Positions 5,712 through 11,886 of a stretch of DNA of 11,886 nt are shown in pieces. A program made the translations under genes and the position numbers. The DNA is from JBJXHB01 sp046160725 (GTDB taxonomy: Bacteria; Pseudomonadota; Gammaproteobacteria; Burkholderiales; Burkholderiaceae_C), in assembly GCA_046160725.1 (NCBI GenBank), contig JBJXHB010000125.1, positions 1-11,886 on the forward strand. Direction: 5' to 3'. How positions within the stretch are numbered: the first letter of the stretch is position 1; each line of letters begins with the position of its first letter. The notes beneath the pieces were generated by a model. That model was not told where the DNA came from, searched no databases, and was given only the letters and a program-made list of their open reading frames with translations.

Positions 5712-6578
5712 ATGGAATCCATCTCACAACGCGTCGCGTTCATCACCGGCGGCGCCAGTGGCATCGGTCTGGCCGTTGCCGGCCTTCTGCAGCGTCAAGG
5801 CATGCGCCTGGTGCTGATGGACCTGACCGAGCCGGCCTTGCAGGCCGCCGCGGCATCGTTGCCTGGAGGCGAGGTGCTGACCGTGGCGGGCGACGTGACC
5901 CAGCCGCTGGACTGCGCGCGGGCGGTGGAGGCAGCCGTGCAGCGTTTCGGTGGCATCGACCTGTGCTGGGCCAACGCCGGCATCGGCACCGCCATGCCGC
6001 TGCGCCATACCGATGCAGCGCAGTGGATGCAGGTGGTGCAGGTCAATGTCTTCGGCGTGCTGCACACGGTGCAGGCGGCGTTGCCGCAGCTGATCGCGCG
6101 GCGCGGGCAGATCGTGGTCAGCGCGTCGGCCGCCAGCCTGGCCCATGCGCCGGGCATGAGCGCCTATGCGGCGTCCAAGGCCGCGGCCGAGGCGATGTGC
6201 AACAGCTGGCGCATCGAGCTGGCCCACCATGGCGTGGCCGTGACCTGCCTGCATCCGCTGTGGGTGACCACGCCGATGGTCGAGCGCGGCCGCGCCAGCC
6301 TGGCCTTCCAGCGCCTGCGCCAGGGCATGGCCGGGCCGATCGGGCGCGAGACGCCCCTGCCCGTGGCGGCAAAACTGATCGCCGACGGCATCCTGGCGCG
6401 CCGCCGGCGTGTCTTCGTGCCCGGCTGGCTGCGCTGGCTGTTCGTGCTGCGCGCCGCGCTGCACACCCGGCCTATGGAGCGCGACCAGCTGGCCGTGGCA
6501 CCGGACCTGGAGGCGCTGTACCTGGACGATGTCAAGGCGCAGCGCGTACCGCCGCTGCCCGGCCTGCCGCCGGCCTGA
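5712..6578 (+). CDS. Short-chain dehydrogenase/reductase (classical SDR)
   Basis: This 288-residue cytoplasmic NAD(P)-dependent oxidoreductase has a Rossmann fold with TGGASGIG at 12-19, an acidic Asp37 at the end of the second strand (favouring NAD(H)), Asp61-Val62 for adenine binding and NAG at 88-90. The catalytic set is Asn112, Ser139, Tyr152 and Lys156 (YAASK). The substrate is unknown. The protein is about 35-40 residues longer than a minimal SDR: after the core there is a hydrophobic, Trp-containing stretch around 234-250 (VFVPGWLRWLFVL) that could sit on a membrane, then a proline-rich end. Such tails occur in SDRs acting on lipophilic substrates. Start chosen by the AGGAG site. It is divergent from the PEP-CTERM gene across 124 bases and convergent with the Nudix gene across 21 bases. 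It appears to be a single-gene unit. Confidence 0.92.
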   Translation: MESISQRVAFITGGASGIGLAVAGLLQRQGMRLVLMDLTEPALQAAAASLPGGEVLTVAGDVTQPLDCARAVEAAVQRFGGIDLCWANAGIGTAMPLRHTDAAQWMQVVQVNVFGVLHTVQAALPQLIARRGQIVVSASAASLAHAPGMSAYAASKAAAEAMCNSWRIELAHHGVAVTCLHPLWVTTPMVERGRASLAFQRLRQGMAGPIGRETPLPVAAKLIADGILARRRRVFVPGWLRWLFVLRAALHTRPMERDQLAVAPDLEALYLDDVKAQRVPPLPGLPPA

Positions 6579-6583
6579 TGACG

Positions 6584-6599
6584 CGGCGGCCCGCCGCCG
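6584..6599. terminator. Hairpin between convergent SDR and Nudix genes
   Basis: CGGCGG and CCGCCG form a 6-bp all-GC stem around the 4-base loop CCCG, exactly in the 21-base gap between two converging genes. There is no T-run on either side, so it is not a textbook intrinsic terminator. Position is the main support. Confidence 0.35.
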
Positions 6600-7262
6600 T
6601 CACTTCCAGGTGAAGCGCGGCTGGTCGAAGTGCGCGACGCGGGCCGCGCGGCCCAGCAGCAGCACCTCGCGCAGCTGGTAGATGATGGCCGCGGTCGGCG
6701 CGGCCACCCAGTTGTCGCCCAGCGGCATGCGCAGCACCGGCGGACCGCCGGGCTCGTGCGGGGCGTCCAGGATGGGCGCATCGTCGCGCAGCCACTCGGT
6801 CAGCGGGATGCGGTGCGCGGACTCGACCTCCTCCGGCGCGATCTGCAGTTGTGGCGCGGCGCCGGCCCATACCACCAGCGGCGTGATGACGAAGCCGCTG
6901 CGGGTGGCGTAGTCGTCCAGCCGGCCGAGGATGGCATCGGGCGCCGCGACCAGGCCGACCTCCTCGTGCAGCTCGCGCAGCGCGGCCTGCTCCGGTGTCT
7001 CGCCGGCGTCGATGCGCCCGCCGGGCAGCGCCCATTGGCGCGCATGGCGGTTCATGTGGCTGGGCCGGCGGGTCAGCAGCAGGGCGGCATCGTTGCTCCA
7101 GGCGTCATGCCGGGGCATGCCGCGCAGCTCTGCGCCATGGCCGGCATCGACCAGGGCCAGCACCACCGCAGCGCGGCGCAGCGACGCATCGGTGATCGCC
7201 TGCACCGGCCAGGCGGCCAGGCGCTCGGTGATTTGCGCTCTCAGCGCGTCGTCGCGTTGCAT
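6600..7262 (-). CDS. Nudix hydrolase, CoA pyrophosphatase-like
   Basis: This 220-residue protein hydrolyses a nucleoside diphosphate linked to another moiety. The Nudix box GX5EX7REUXEEXGU is complete from Gly82 to Leu104, with catalytic acids Glu97, Glu100 and Glu101. Just before it, LLLTRRPSHMNRHARQWALPGG (61-82) resembles the extra signature of CoA/acyl-CoA pyrophosphatases (NUDT7/NUDT8/YeaB type), although the usual Gly-Gln and Phe-Pro-Gly-Gly elements are altered to Arg-Gln and Leu-Pro-Gly-Gly. CoA pyrophosphatase is thus the best guess, not a certainty. The start has no clear ribosome binding site. It lies 84 bases downstream of the second DHDPS-like gene on the same strand and may share its transcript, or be transcribed alone from that gap. 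Confidence 0.88.
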   Translation of the reverse strand: MQRDDALRAQITERLAAWPVQAITDASLRRAAVVLALVDAGHGAELRGMPRHDAWSNDAALLLTRRPSHMNRHARQWALPGGRIDAGETPEQAALRELHEEVGLVAAPDAILGRLDDYATRSGFVITPLVVWAGAAPQLQIAPEEVESAHRIPLTEWLRDDAPILDAPHEPGGPPVLRMPLGDNWVAAPTAAIIYQLREVLLLGRAARVAHFDQPRFTWK

Positions 7263-7346
7263 CGGGCCAGGGTACGCGATGCCAGGACCGCCGGCCGCTG
7301 CATCCGCGACAGCGGCGCCTGGATGGCGGCCCGGTTCGGCACAGCG

Positions 7347-8279
7347 TTACAGCGCGGCCCGCCGGTCGTGCCGGGCCAGGCGCTGCAGCAGGTGCTCGAC
7401 CTCGGCAGTGGCCATGGCCGACAGCGCGGCCGCCGGCGCCCGCTGCGCGGCGCTGGCCAGCAGGCCGCGGCGCATCAGCACGTACTTGCGCACCGCCAGC
7501 CCCACGCCCGGCTGTTGCTCGTAGCGCAGCAGCGGCAGGTGGGCATCGAACAGGTCGTGCGCCGCCTCGCGCTCGCCGGCCAGGCTCAGCCGCACCACAT
7601 CGACCAGCATGTCCGGGAAGGCATAGCCGGTGTTGGCGCCATCGGCGCCGCGCTCCATCTCGTAGTCCAGGAACAACCCGTTGTTGCCGACCAGGATGGC
7701 GATCGGGCGCAGGCTGCCCTCGCGCTGCCACGTACGCAGCGTGCTGATCTTCTCCAGCCCCGGCCAGTCCTCGTGCTTGAGCATCACGCAGCTCGGGCAG
7801 GCCTGCACGATGCGGCGTATCACGCCCGGCGTCATCTGCACCGAGAAGGTCAGCGGATAGTCCTGGATGACGAAGGGCACGTCCGGCCCCAGCGCGCGCG
7901 CGGCCTGCTCGTAGTAGCCGACGATCTGGTCGTCGGTGCGCAGGGTGTTGGGCGGCGCGACCATGACGCCGGCCGCGCCGGCGGCCATGGTGTCGTGGGC
8001 CAGCGCGCGCATGGCCGCGAACCCGGGCGCGGACACGCCGACCACCACCGGCAGCGGGCCGGCCCGGTCGATCATGCAGCGCGCCACCGTCACGCTCTCG
8101 GCATGCTCCAGCTTGGGCGCCTCGCCGAGCTGGCCCAGCACCGTCAGCCCGGTGGCGCCGATGCCGCGATAGAAGTCCACCAGCCGCGCAGCAGAGGCCA
8201 GGTCCAGCCGGCCGTCGTCATGGAACGGCGTCGGGGCGATCGGGTAGACGCCTCGGGCGTCGGCGGTGAGCAGGGGCAT
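7347..8279 (-). CDS. DHDPS/N-acetylneuraminate lyase superfamily protein, divergent active site
   Basis: This 310-residue TIM-barrel lyase superfamily member begins GVYPIAPTPFHDDG, the usual first strand. GLTVLGQLGEAPKLEHAE holds the loop where DHDPS has GTTGE; here the threonine pair is Gln50-Leu51. VPFVIQDYP (134-142) replaces the usual VLLYNVP, putting Gln139 at the tyrosine position, with Tyr141 two residues on. CVMLKHEDWPG carries Lys168, the expected Schiff-base lysine. The Schiff-base chemistry is probably retained, but DHDPS activity is unlikely; an aldolase or dehydratase for a sugar-acid or other 2-oxo acid is plausible. It is not a close copy of the DHDPS-like gene at 2446-3417. 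It is divergent from the lipase operon (140-base spacer) and upstream of the Nudix gene. No strong ribosome binding site is visible. Confidence 0.87.
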   Translation of the reverse strand: MPLLTADARGVYPIAPTPFHDDGRLDLASAARLVDFYRGIGATGLTVLGQLGEAPKLEHAESVTVARCMIDRAGPLPVVVGVSAPGFAAMRALAHDTMAAGAAGVMVAPPNTLRTDDQIVGYYEQAARALGPDVPFVIQDYPLTFSVQMTPGVIRRIVQACPSCVMLKHEDWPGLEKISTLRTWQREGSLRPIAILVGNNGLFLDYEMERGADGANTGYAFPDMLVDVVRLSLAGEREAAHDLFDAHLPLLRYEQQPGVGLAVRKYVLMRRGLLASAAQRAPAAALSAMATAEVEHLLQRLARHDRRAAL

Positions 8280-8406
8280 GGTCTGTGCGGGGGTGGTGGC
8301 GAGCTAGGAGCCGGGCGTCGTGTTGGATAGGCATGGCGGCGCTGCACCAACGCCACGGCAGGCAGATGCGGGATTGTTGGGGATGGGCGGGCGACCCCAG
8401 GTGGGC

Positions 8407-8412
8407 TACAAC
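8407..8412 (+). promoter_or_regulatory. Possible -10 box very close to the lipase start
   Basis: TACAAC, one base from TACAAT, ends 7 bases before the ATG at 8420. If used, transcription would begin at or next to the start codon and give a leaderless mRNA, which fits the absence of a Shine-Dalgarno site. No matching -35 hexamer is obvious at normal spacing, so confidence is low. Confidence 0.3.
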
Positions 8413-8419
8413 CCTCGCC

Positions 8420-9295
8420 ATGCTGCCCTATGACGCCACCCGCGACGCGCTGTACCGGCCACAGCTGCGCGCACCGCTGCTGCGCGACGACGCCCAGGCC
8501 CCGAGTGACACCGCGCTGGCCGCCGAGTGCGCGCGCCTGGCCTACCTGCAGGCCGAGAGCGACCCGACGCAGGCCGCCACGCTGCAGGCAGCATTGGCAT
8601 CGCAGGGCTTCGGCGAGCTGCAGAGCTTCAACGTGCCGCACACCCACAGCCAGGGCTTCGCCGCGCTGCGTGCGCGCGACGGGCTGGCGCTGGTGGCCCT
8701 GCGCGGCTCGCAGGCCGACGTCCGCGACTGGGCGCAAAACACCAGGTTCGTGATGCTGCAGGCGCGCGACGGCCTGTGGCCCGGCCGCGTGCACACCGGC
8801 TTCGTGCAGGCCGCGGCCAGCCTGCAGCAGCCGATACAGGCCTGGCTGGACCGCACGGCCGCGCAGCGGCTCAGCCTGCTGTTCTGTGGCCACAGCCTGG
8901 GCGGGGCCCTGGCCACCCTGATGCCGGTGCTGATGCAAGGCGCGGACGTGCCGCAGCGGGTGTTGACCTTCGGCAGCCCGCGCGTCGGCGACGCGGCCTT
9001 CGTCCATGCGCTGGCACAGCGGCCCGGGCTGGTGCTGCAACGTGCGGTGCATGCAACCGACCTGGTGTGCGAGGTGCCGCCGCAGGCGCTGCACTATGTC
9101 CACGCCGGCGACCGCCTCTACATCGACCGGCGTGGCCTGGTGCGTCCGGCGGCCAGCGACGGCGATATCGCGGCCGACCGCCTGCAGGCCCAGATCGACT
9201 ATGCGCTGGCCTACCAGTGGCGGCCCGGCACGCCCTGGCTGCGCGGGCTGGCCGACCATGCGCCGATCAACTACGTGCGGGCGTTCTGGCCATGA
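8420..9295 (+). CDS. Class 3 lipase family protein
   Basis: This 291-residue a/b-hydrolase of the lipase class 3 family cleaves acylglycerols or phospholipids. LVALRGSQADVRDWAQN (from about 91; RGS at 95-97) is the family's oxyanion and Asp-Trp region. GHSLGGALA contains the nucleophile Ser159. TFGSPRVGD is at 183-191. ATDLVCEVPP carries the acid Asp214, and ADHAPINYV carries His280, so the triad is complete. No signal peptide or lipobox is visible with this start, suggesting a cytoplasmic or non-Sec-exported enzyme. The start at 8420 is chosen because the conserved part begins soon after. The frame is open upstream to 8285, and no ribosome binding site is evident. Its stop codon overlaps the start of the PhoD-like gene (ATGA), indicating translational coupling. 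It is the first gene of a three-gene run. Confidence 0.88.
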   Translation: MLPYDATRDALYRPQLRAPLLRDDAQAPSDTALAAECARLAYLQAESDPTQAATLQAALASQGFGELQSFNVPHTHSQGFAALRARDGLALVALRGSQADVRDWAQNTRFVMLQARDGLWPGRVHTGFVQAAASLQQPIQAWLDRTAAQRLSLLFCGHSLGGALATLMPVLMQGADVPQRVLTFGSPRVGDAAFVHALAQRPGLVLQRAVHATDLVCEVPPQALHYVHAGDRLYIDRRGLVRPAASDGDIAADRLQAQIDYALAYQWRPGTPWLRGLADHAPINYVRAFWP

Positions 9296-10809
9296 TGCTG
9301 ACCGTCTGGCCCCAGGCGGCCGCCGACGAGCTGCGGCTGTGGATCGGCGTGTTCGGCACCGCCATGCCGGCGCTGCCCACGGTCACCGTGGACGGCGCCC
9401 CTGCCGAGGCGCTGGCGCCGCTGCAGTGGCACCCGATCCGCGACGGCCATGCCGACGCCCAGGGCCGGCCGCTGCACCACCAGATGCAGGCCCGCCTGCG
9501 GTCGGCCGGCCCCGGCCGCTCGCACCGGGTGGAGGTGGCGCTGGACGGCCAGCGCGAGACCCTGGGGGTGCGCACGCTGCCCGCCGAGGTGCCGGCGCTG
9601 CTGGACGGCAGCTTCAACATCCTGCTGGCGTCGTGCTACTACCGGCCCGAGGACGCCGGCGGCCTGCTCGGGCGCATCGTGCAGCAGCTGCCCCAGGCGC
9701 CACACCTCACCCTGCTGGCAGGCGACCAGATCTACGGCGACCTGCCGCTGTTCGAGGACCTGCCCGAGGACGAGCCGGCGCTGAGCCAGGCGCTGGGCGA
9801 CAAGTACCGCCGCAACTGGCTGAGCAGCCAGCTCGGCGCGCCCGGCATCCAGGCCCTGCTGCGGCGCGCGCCGGTGGCCTGCCTGCCGGACGACCATGAA
9901 TACTGGAACAACTTCCCGTTCCGCCAGGCGCAGCTGCCCAACACCTGGCGCGAAGGTCCGCGCCAGCGCTGGGCCAGCGCCGCCCAGGCGCTGTACCAGG
10001 ACTGGCAGTGCGGCGGCGCACCGGGCAGCGCGCCGTCGTGGCAGCGGCTGGATATCCAGCCGCTGCGGATGCTGCTGCTCGACAGCCGCAGCGCGCGGCG
10101 CGACGCGCTGGACGCACCGGACGGCCTGCTCGACGACGCCGCGGCCGATGCCCTGCAGCAGTGGCGCCAGGCCCTGCTGGACGACCGGGCCGTGGGCCGC
10201 CCCGGCATCGGCCTGCTGAGCACCGGGCAGGCACTGTTCATTGCCAGGCCGGGTGCCGTGGCCGCCCGCATGAAGGACGCCGAGCTGCCCAGCTACAAGC
10301 AGTTCGGGGCCATCGAGCAGGTGCTGGACGACCTGGCCCGTGCCGGTGTGCCAGTGGTCTTCATCACCGGCGACGTGCACTGGGGCCGGGTCGTGCGGGC
10401 CCGCCATGCGGCCGGCCGGGCGCCGCTGCTGGAGGTGATCTGCAGCCCGTCGCGGCTGATTGCCACGCCGGGCGCCGACCGCAAGGCCATGGCGGCGCAC
10501 GATGCACGCGCCGCGCTGGGCGGGCTGTTCGGCCGCATCGGCCTGGCCGACGCCGCGGCCGGCATCGCCGGCGCGGCCGACCCCTGGCCGCGCCATCCAC
10601 AGCCGGAGACACCGCCGGCGCGCTGGGGCGCGCAGCACCAGTTCACGCCCGAGACGCTGCACCGTCAGCGCGGCGACCAGGTGGCCATGCTGCAGTTCGC
10701 CCGCACCGGAGCCGGGCTGGAGCTGCGCGTCACCTACTGGCCCATCCATGCCGACGCGGCGCTGGCCCGGCCCCAGACCGCCGGGCCGCTGCCGCTGCTG
10801 CCGGGCTGA
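9292..10809 (+). CDS. PhoD-like metallophosphatase/phosphodiesterase
   Basis: This 505-residue protein belongs to the calcineurin-like metallophosphatase clan, PhoD branch, whose members are alkaline phosphatases and phosphodiesterases, some with phospholipase D activity. The N-terminal 100 residues look like a small b-sandwich. The catalytic part shows NILLASCYYRPED (110-122), AGDQIYGDLP (metal-ligand Asp145 and Asp150), PDDHEYWNNFP (199-209; Asp201, His202, Asn206/207) and VFITGDVHWG (Asp361, His363). There is no twin-arginine or Sec signal, unlike typical secreted PhoD, so it is probably cytoplasmic. The start overlaps the lipase stop in ATGA; a second Met follows at once. The pairing with a lipase suggests a phospholipid or phosphodiester substrate, an inference only. 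It is followed after 59 bases by the next gene of the run. Confidence 0.87.
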   Translation: MMLTVWPQAAADELRLWIGVFGTAMPALPTVTVDGAPAEALAPLQWHPIRDGHADAQGRPLHHQMQARLRSAGPGRSHRVEVALDGQRETLGVRTLPAEVPALLDGSFNILLASCYYRPEDAGGLLGRIVQQLPQAPHLTLLAGDQIYGDLPLFEDLPEDEPALSQALGDKYRRNWLSSQLGAPGIQALLRRAPVACLPDDHEYWNNFPFRQAQLPNTWREGPRQRWASAAQALYQDWQCGGAPGSAPSWQRLDIQPLRMLLLDSRSARRDALDAPDGLLDDAAADALQQWRQALLDDRAVGRPGIGLLSTGQALFIARPGAVAARMKDAELPSYKQFGAIEQVLDDLARAGVPVVFITGDVHWGRVVRARHAAGRAPLLEVICSPSRLIATPGADRKAMAAHDARAALGGLFGRIGLADAAAGIAGAADPWPRHPQPETPPARWGAQHQFTPETLHRQRGDQVAMLQFARTGAGLELRVTYWPIHADAALARPQTAGPLPLLPG

Positions 10810-10857
10810 AGGCCCGTGATGCAACCCACCCCACATCACACCGACAAACACCGAGAC

Positions 10858-10861
10858 GGAG
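10858..10861 (+). promoter_or_regulatory. Ribosome binding site fixing the last operon gene's start
   Basis: GGAG lies 7 bases before the ATG at 10869. The frame is open far upstream as a shadow of the PhoD-like gene, so this site decides the start. The 59-base gap before it is visibly A/C-rich compared with its surroundings and shows no terminator. Confidence 0.65.
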
Positions 10862-10868
10862 ACCCGCC

Positions 10869-11630
10869 ATGTTGAGACAGATGCGTTCCACCAGCAGCGG
10901 CGCCAACCCGCGCCTGACCGAGCTGGCCCGCGCCGACAACGAGGACAACCTGGCCTGGGGGGCGCGCGCCGTGGCCGCCATGCGCGCCGGCGGCAGCGAG
11001 GACTGGACCCATGTCGTGCTGCTGGGCGGCACCGACATGATGAGCTTCCGGCTGCGGGTGGCGCAGTCGCACCTGCGGCGCGACATGCTGCCGTCGTACT
11101 GGTCCGAGAGCATCGTGGTCAAGCTGCAGGGGCCGGCCATCGGCCGTGCCCGCGCGCTGCACGTGCCGCTGCTGCAGCCGGCCGACGGGCCCTTTGCCAC
11201 GCGGACCAACGGCGTGGTCGAGCGGCCGCTGAAGCACTTTGCAGACCCGCAGCGCTGGCCCAACATCGCGGTCATCGCGCTGCCGGTGCAGCAGGCGCTG
11301 GTGCTGGAGAAGATCGACGCCTTCCGCAAGAGCCGCGGCATGCTGGACGCGCTGGAGCACATCCTGCGCTGGCTCGCCTTCTGCTGGGGCGCGGCGCGCA
11401 CCGCCAACCCGCTGCACGACGGCATCGGGCTGCCCAGCGCCTGCATGCTGGAGACCGCCTGCGCGGCGGCGCAGTTCGACCTCACGCCGGGGCTGGAGTC
11501 CCGCGCCTCCTGCCCCGAGGCGATCTGGGTCGCCGCGCGCCACTGGCAGGACTACTTCCAGGAGTTCGCCCAGGGGCAGCCGGTGGGCTGCTACTGGACA
11601 CCGCACCGCTATCCGATTGACGAGGACTGA
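10869..11630 (+). CDS. Uncharacterised protein, possible permuted papain-like hydrolase
   Basis: I do not recognise a named family for this 253-residue protein. It has no signal peptide or membrane segment. The arrangement recalls circularly permuted papain-like enzymes (LRAT/YiiX/NlpC-P60 relatives). His48 lies in a strand (DWTHVVLLGG). A later stretch (NGVVERPLKHFADPQRWPN then IAVIALP) looks like the usual b-strands. A helix region leads to Cys192 in GLPSACMLETA, followed by a short GLE segment and a CPEAIW stretch near 215-220 that resembles the P-x-D/A-I/L end of those domains. This would make it a thiol hydrolase, amidase or acyltransferase, perhaps on lipids, matching its lipase and PhoD-like neighbours. 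The assignment is pattern-based and unproven. A GGAG site supports the start. Third gene of the run, ending in a region with hairpins. Confidence 0.75.
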   Translation: MLRQMRSTSSGANPRLTELARADNEDNLAWGARAVAAMRAGGSEDWTHVVLLGGTDMMSFRLRVAQSHLRRDMLPSYWSESIVVKLQGPAIGRARALHVPLLQPADGPFATRTNGVVERPLKHFADPQRWPNIAVIALPVQQALVLEKIDAFRKSRGMLDALEHILRWLAFCWGAARTANPLHDGIGLPSACMLETACAAAQFDLTPGLESRASCPEAIWVAARHWQDYFQEFAQGQPVGCYWTPHRYPIDED

Positions 11631-11706
11631 CCGCCCGGCGTGAGCGGACTGCGCAGCGCCGGGCCATTCGCGGGCCGTCGTGCGGGGCCGAGCTCAGCGG
11701 CGTCGC

Positions 11707-11742
11707 GGATGCGCTCATATCAGATTGCGTTAAGGCGCATCC
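11707..11742. repeat. Inverted repeat A: GGATGCGC / GCGCATCC
   Basis: Perfect 8-base arms lie at 11707-11714 and 11735-11742 around a 20-base AT-richer loop. The right arm overlaps the left arm of inverted repeat B, so the two hairpins cannot form together. It is 76 bases after the last operon gene and could be part of its 3' end or of an element read on the other strand. Confidence 0.55.
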
Positions 11743-11885
11743 ATTCGGGTGGCGCCTTTGGGCTCTTTGCGGACGTAGACGTGCAACCGCAAAGCCGACC
11801 TTGACGGTGGGCGCGAGAGCGCCAGGGCGGGCTGGGTCGAACACCACCTCAGCATCCGGGCCGAGGACGTCGGGTGACCGGATGA
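11730..11885 (-). CDS. 3' end of a short minus-strand reading frame, open at the window edge
   Basis: The complement has a frame ending in TAA at 11730-11732 and open without a stop to the right edge (51 codons visible). Its C-terminus is LHVYVRKEPKGATRMDAP. An internal ATG at 11855 would give a 41-residue protein, but it lacks a ribosome binding site, so the real start is probably outside the window if the gene is real. I have an unverified impression that this C-terminal phrase recurs in small hypothetical proteins of Burkholderiales, which could mean a real conserved peptide or a dispersed repeat that is often called as a gene. No function can be assigned. Confidence 0.3.
   Translation of the reverse strand, partial: SSGHPTSSARMLRWCSTQPALALSRPPSRSALRLHVYVRKEPKGATRMDAP
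11732..11758. repeat. Inverted repeat B: AAGGCGC / GCGCCTT
   Basis: Perfect 7-base arms lie at 11732-11738 and 11752-11758 around a 13-base loop. Read on the plus strand it is followed by TGGGCTCTTT, a poor T-run, so it might serve as a weak terminator for the lipase operon. The minus-strand short frame stops at 11730-11732, within the outer edge of this hairpin, so it could alternatively terminate that transcript. Confidence 0.5.
11765..11794. repeat. Inverted repeat C: CTTTGCGG / CCGCAAAG
   Basis: Perfect 8-base arms lie at 11765-11772 and 11787-11794 around a 14-base loop. With a two-base bulge the stem extends outward by GG/CC. It lies inside the partial minus-strand frame. It is adjacent to inverted repeats A and B, forming a compact structured element of about 90 bases. 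Confidence 0.55.
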
Positions 11886-11886
11886 C

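Larger units (their letters stand above)
11631..11886. other. Gene-poor right end of the window
   Basis: This 256-base stretch has no convincing complete gene. The first 75 bases are GC-rich and featureless. From about 11707 the composition drops in GC and several inverted repeats appear, followed by the partial minus-strand frame at the edge. An antisense frame from 11482 to 11847 is open but overlaps the preceding gene in a shadow frame and looks spurious. Confidence 0.6.

Noticed and set aside
8285..8419. Upstream extension of the lipase frame (45 codons from 8285)
   Set aside because: No conserved lipase sequence or signal peptide there and no ribosome binding site. The body of the family begins soon after 8420.
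11707..11760. Integron attC site
   Set aside because: The GTTAAGG next to the hairpin does not fit the GTTRRRY core, no matching inverse core with proper spacing is present, and no integrase or cassette structure is visible.
11482..11847. Minus-strand frame of 121 codons at the right end
   Set aside because: More than half lies antisense to the last operon gene, and its translation is Pro/Arg/Ser-rich low complexity. The alternative frame ending at 11730 has a more protein-like tail.

Overview
The window is very GC-rich with strongly G/C-ending codons. It carries a PEP-CTERM/exosortase-sorted surface protein and TACAAT-like -10 boxes close to start codons. Together these suggest a betaproteobacterium of the order Burkholderiales, perhaps the Leptothrix/Rubrivivax/Sphaerotilaceae side. 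That assignment is inferred from style, not from a marker gene. I see no rRNA, tRNA, CRISPR array or transposase.

Region 1 (1-4854). A fragment of a minus-strand gene with a Sec signal peptide (1-72) is divergent from a tight plus-strand run of four genes. These are a molybdopterin-binding large subunit of the xanthine dehydrogenase/CO dehydrogenase family (215-2398), a dihydrodipicolinate synthase (DHDPS)-superfamily lyase (2446-3417), an L-aspartate dehydrogenase-type enzyme (3450-4247) and 3-hydroxyanthranilate 3,4-dioxygenase (4282-4854). Gaps are 32-47 bases, so the four are probably one operon. The mix suggests a catabolic or salvage route around 3-hydroxyanthranilate or an N-heteroaromatic compound. 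I do not recognise the set as a described pathway. The molybdenum enzyme has no iron-sulfur or FAD partner subunits beside it.

Region 2 (4855-7262). A minus-strand PEP-CTERM protein and a plus-strand short-chain dehydrogenase (SDR) diverge from a 124-base spacer, which holds a tandem 9-bp repeat with 11-bp period and a G8-T-G5 tract. The SDR converges on a minus-strand Nudix hydrolase resembling CoA pyrophosphatases.

Region 3 (7347-8279). A second, divergent DHDPS-superfamily protein lies on the minus strand upstream of the Nudix gene. Both DHDPS-like proteins keep the Schiff-base lysine but lack the threonine pair and tyrosine of true DHDPS.

Region 4 (8420-11630). A probable plus-strand operon encodes a class 3 lipase with an intact Ser-Asp-His triad, a PhoD-like metallophosphatase coupled to it by an ATGA overlap, and a protein of unknown family that may be a permuted papain-like (LRAT/YiiX-type) hydrolase. 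No obvious signal peptides are present. Lipid or phospholipid turnover is a plausible shared theme.

Region 5 (11631-11886). A gene-poor end of noticeably lower GC in part holds overlapping, mutually exclusive inverted repeats, a third strong hairpin, and the tail of a short minus-strand reading frame that runs off the window.
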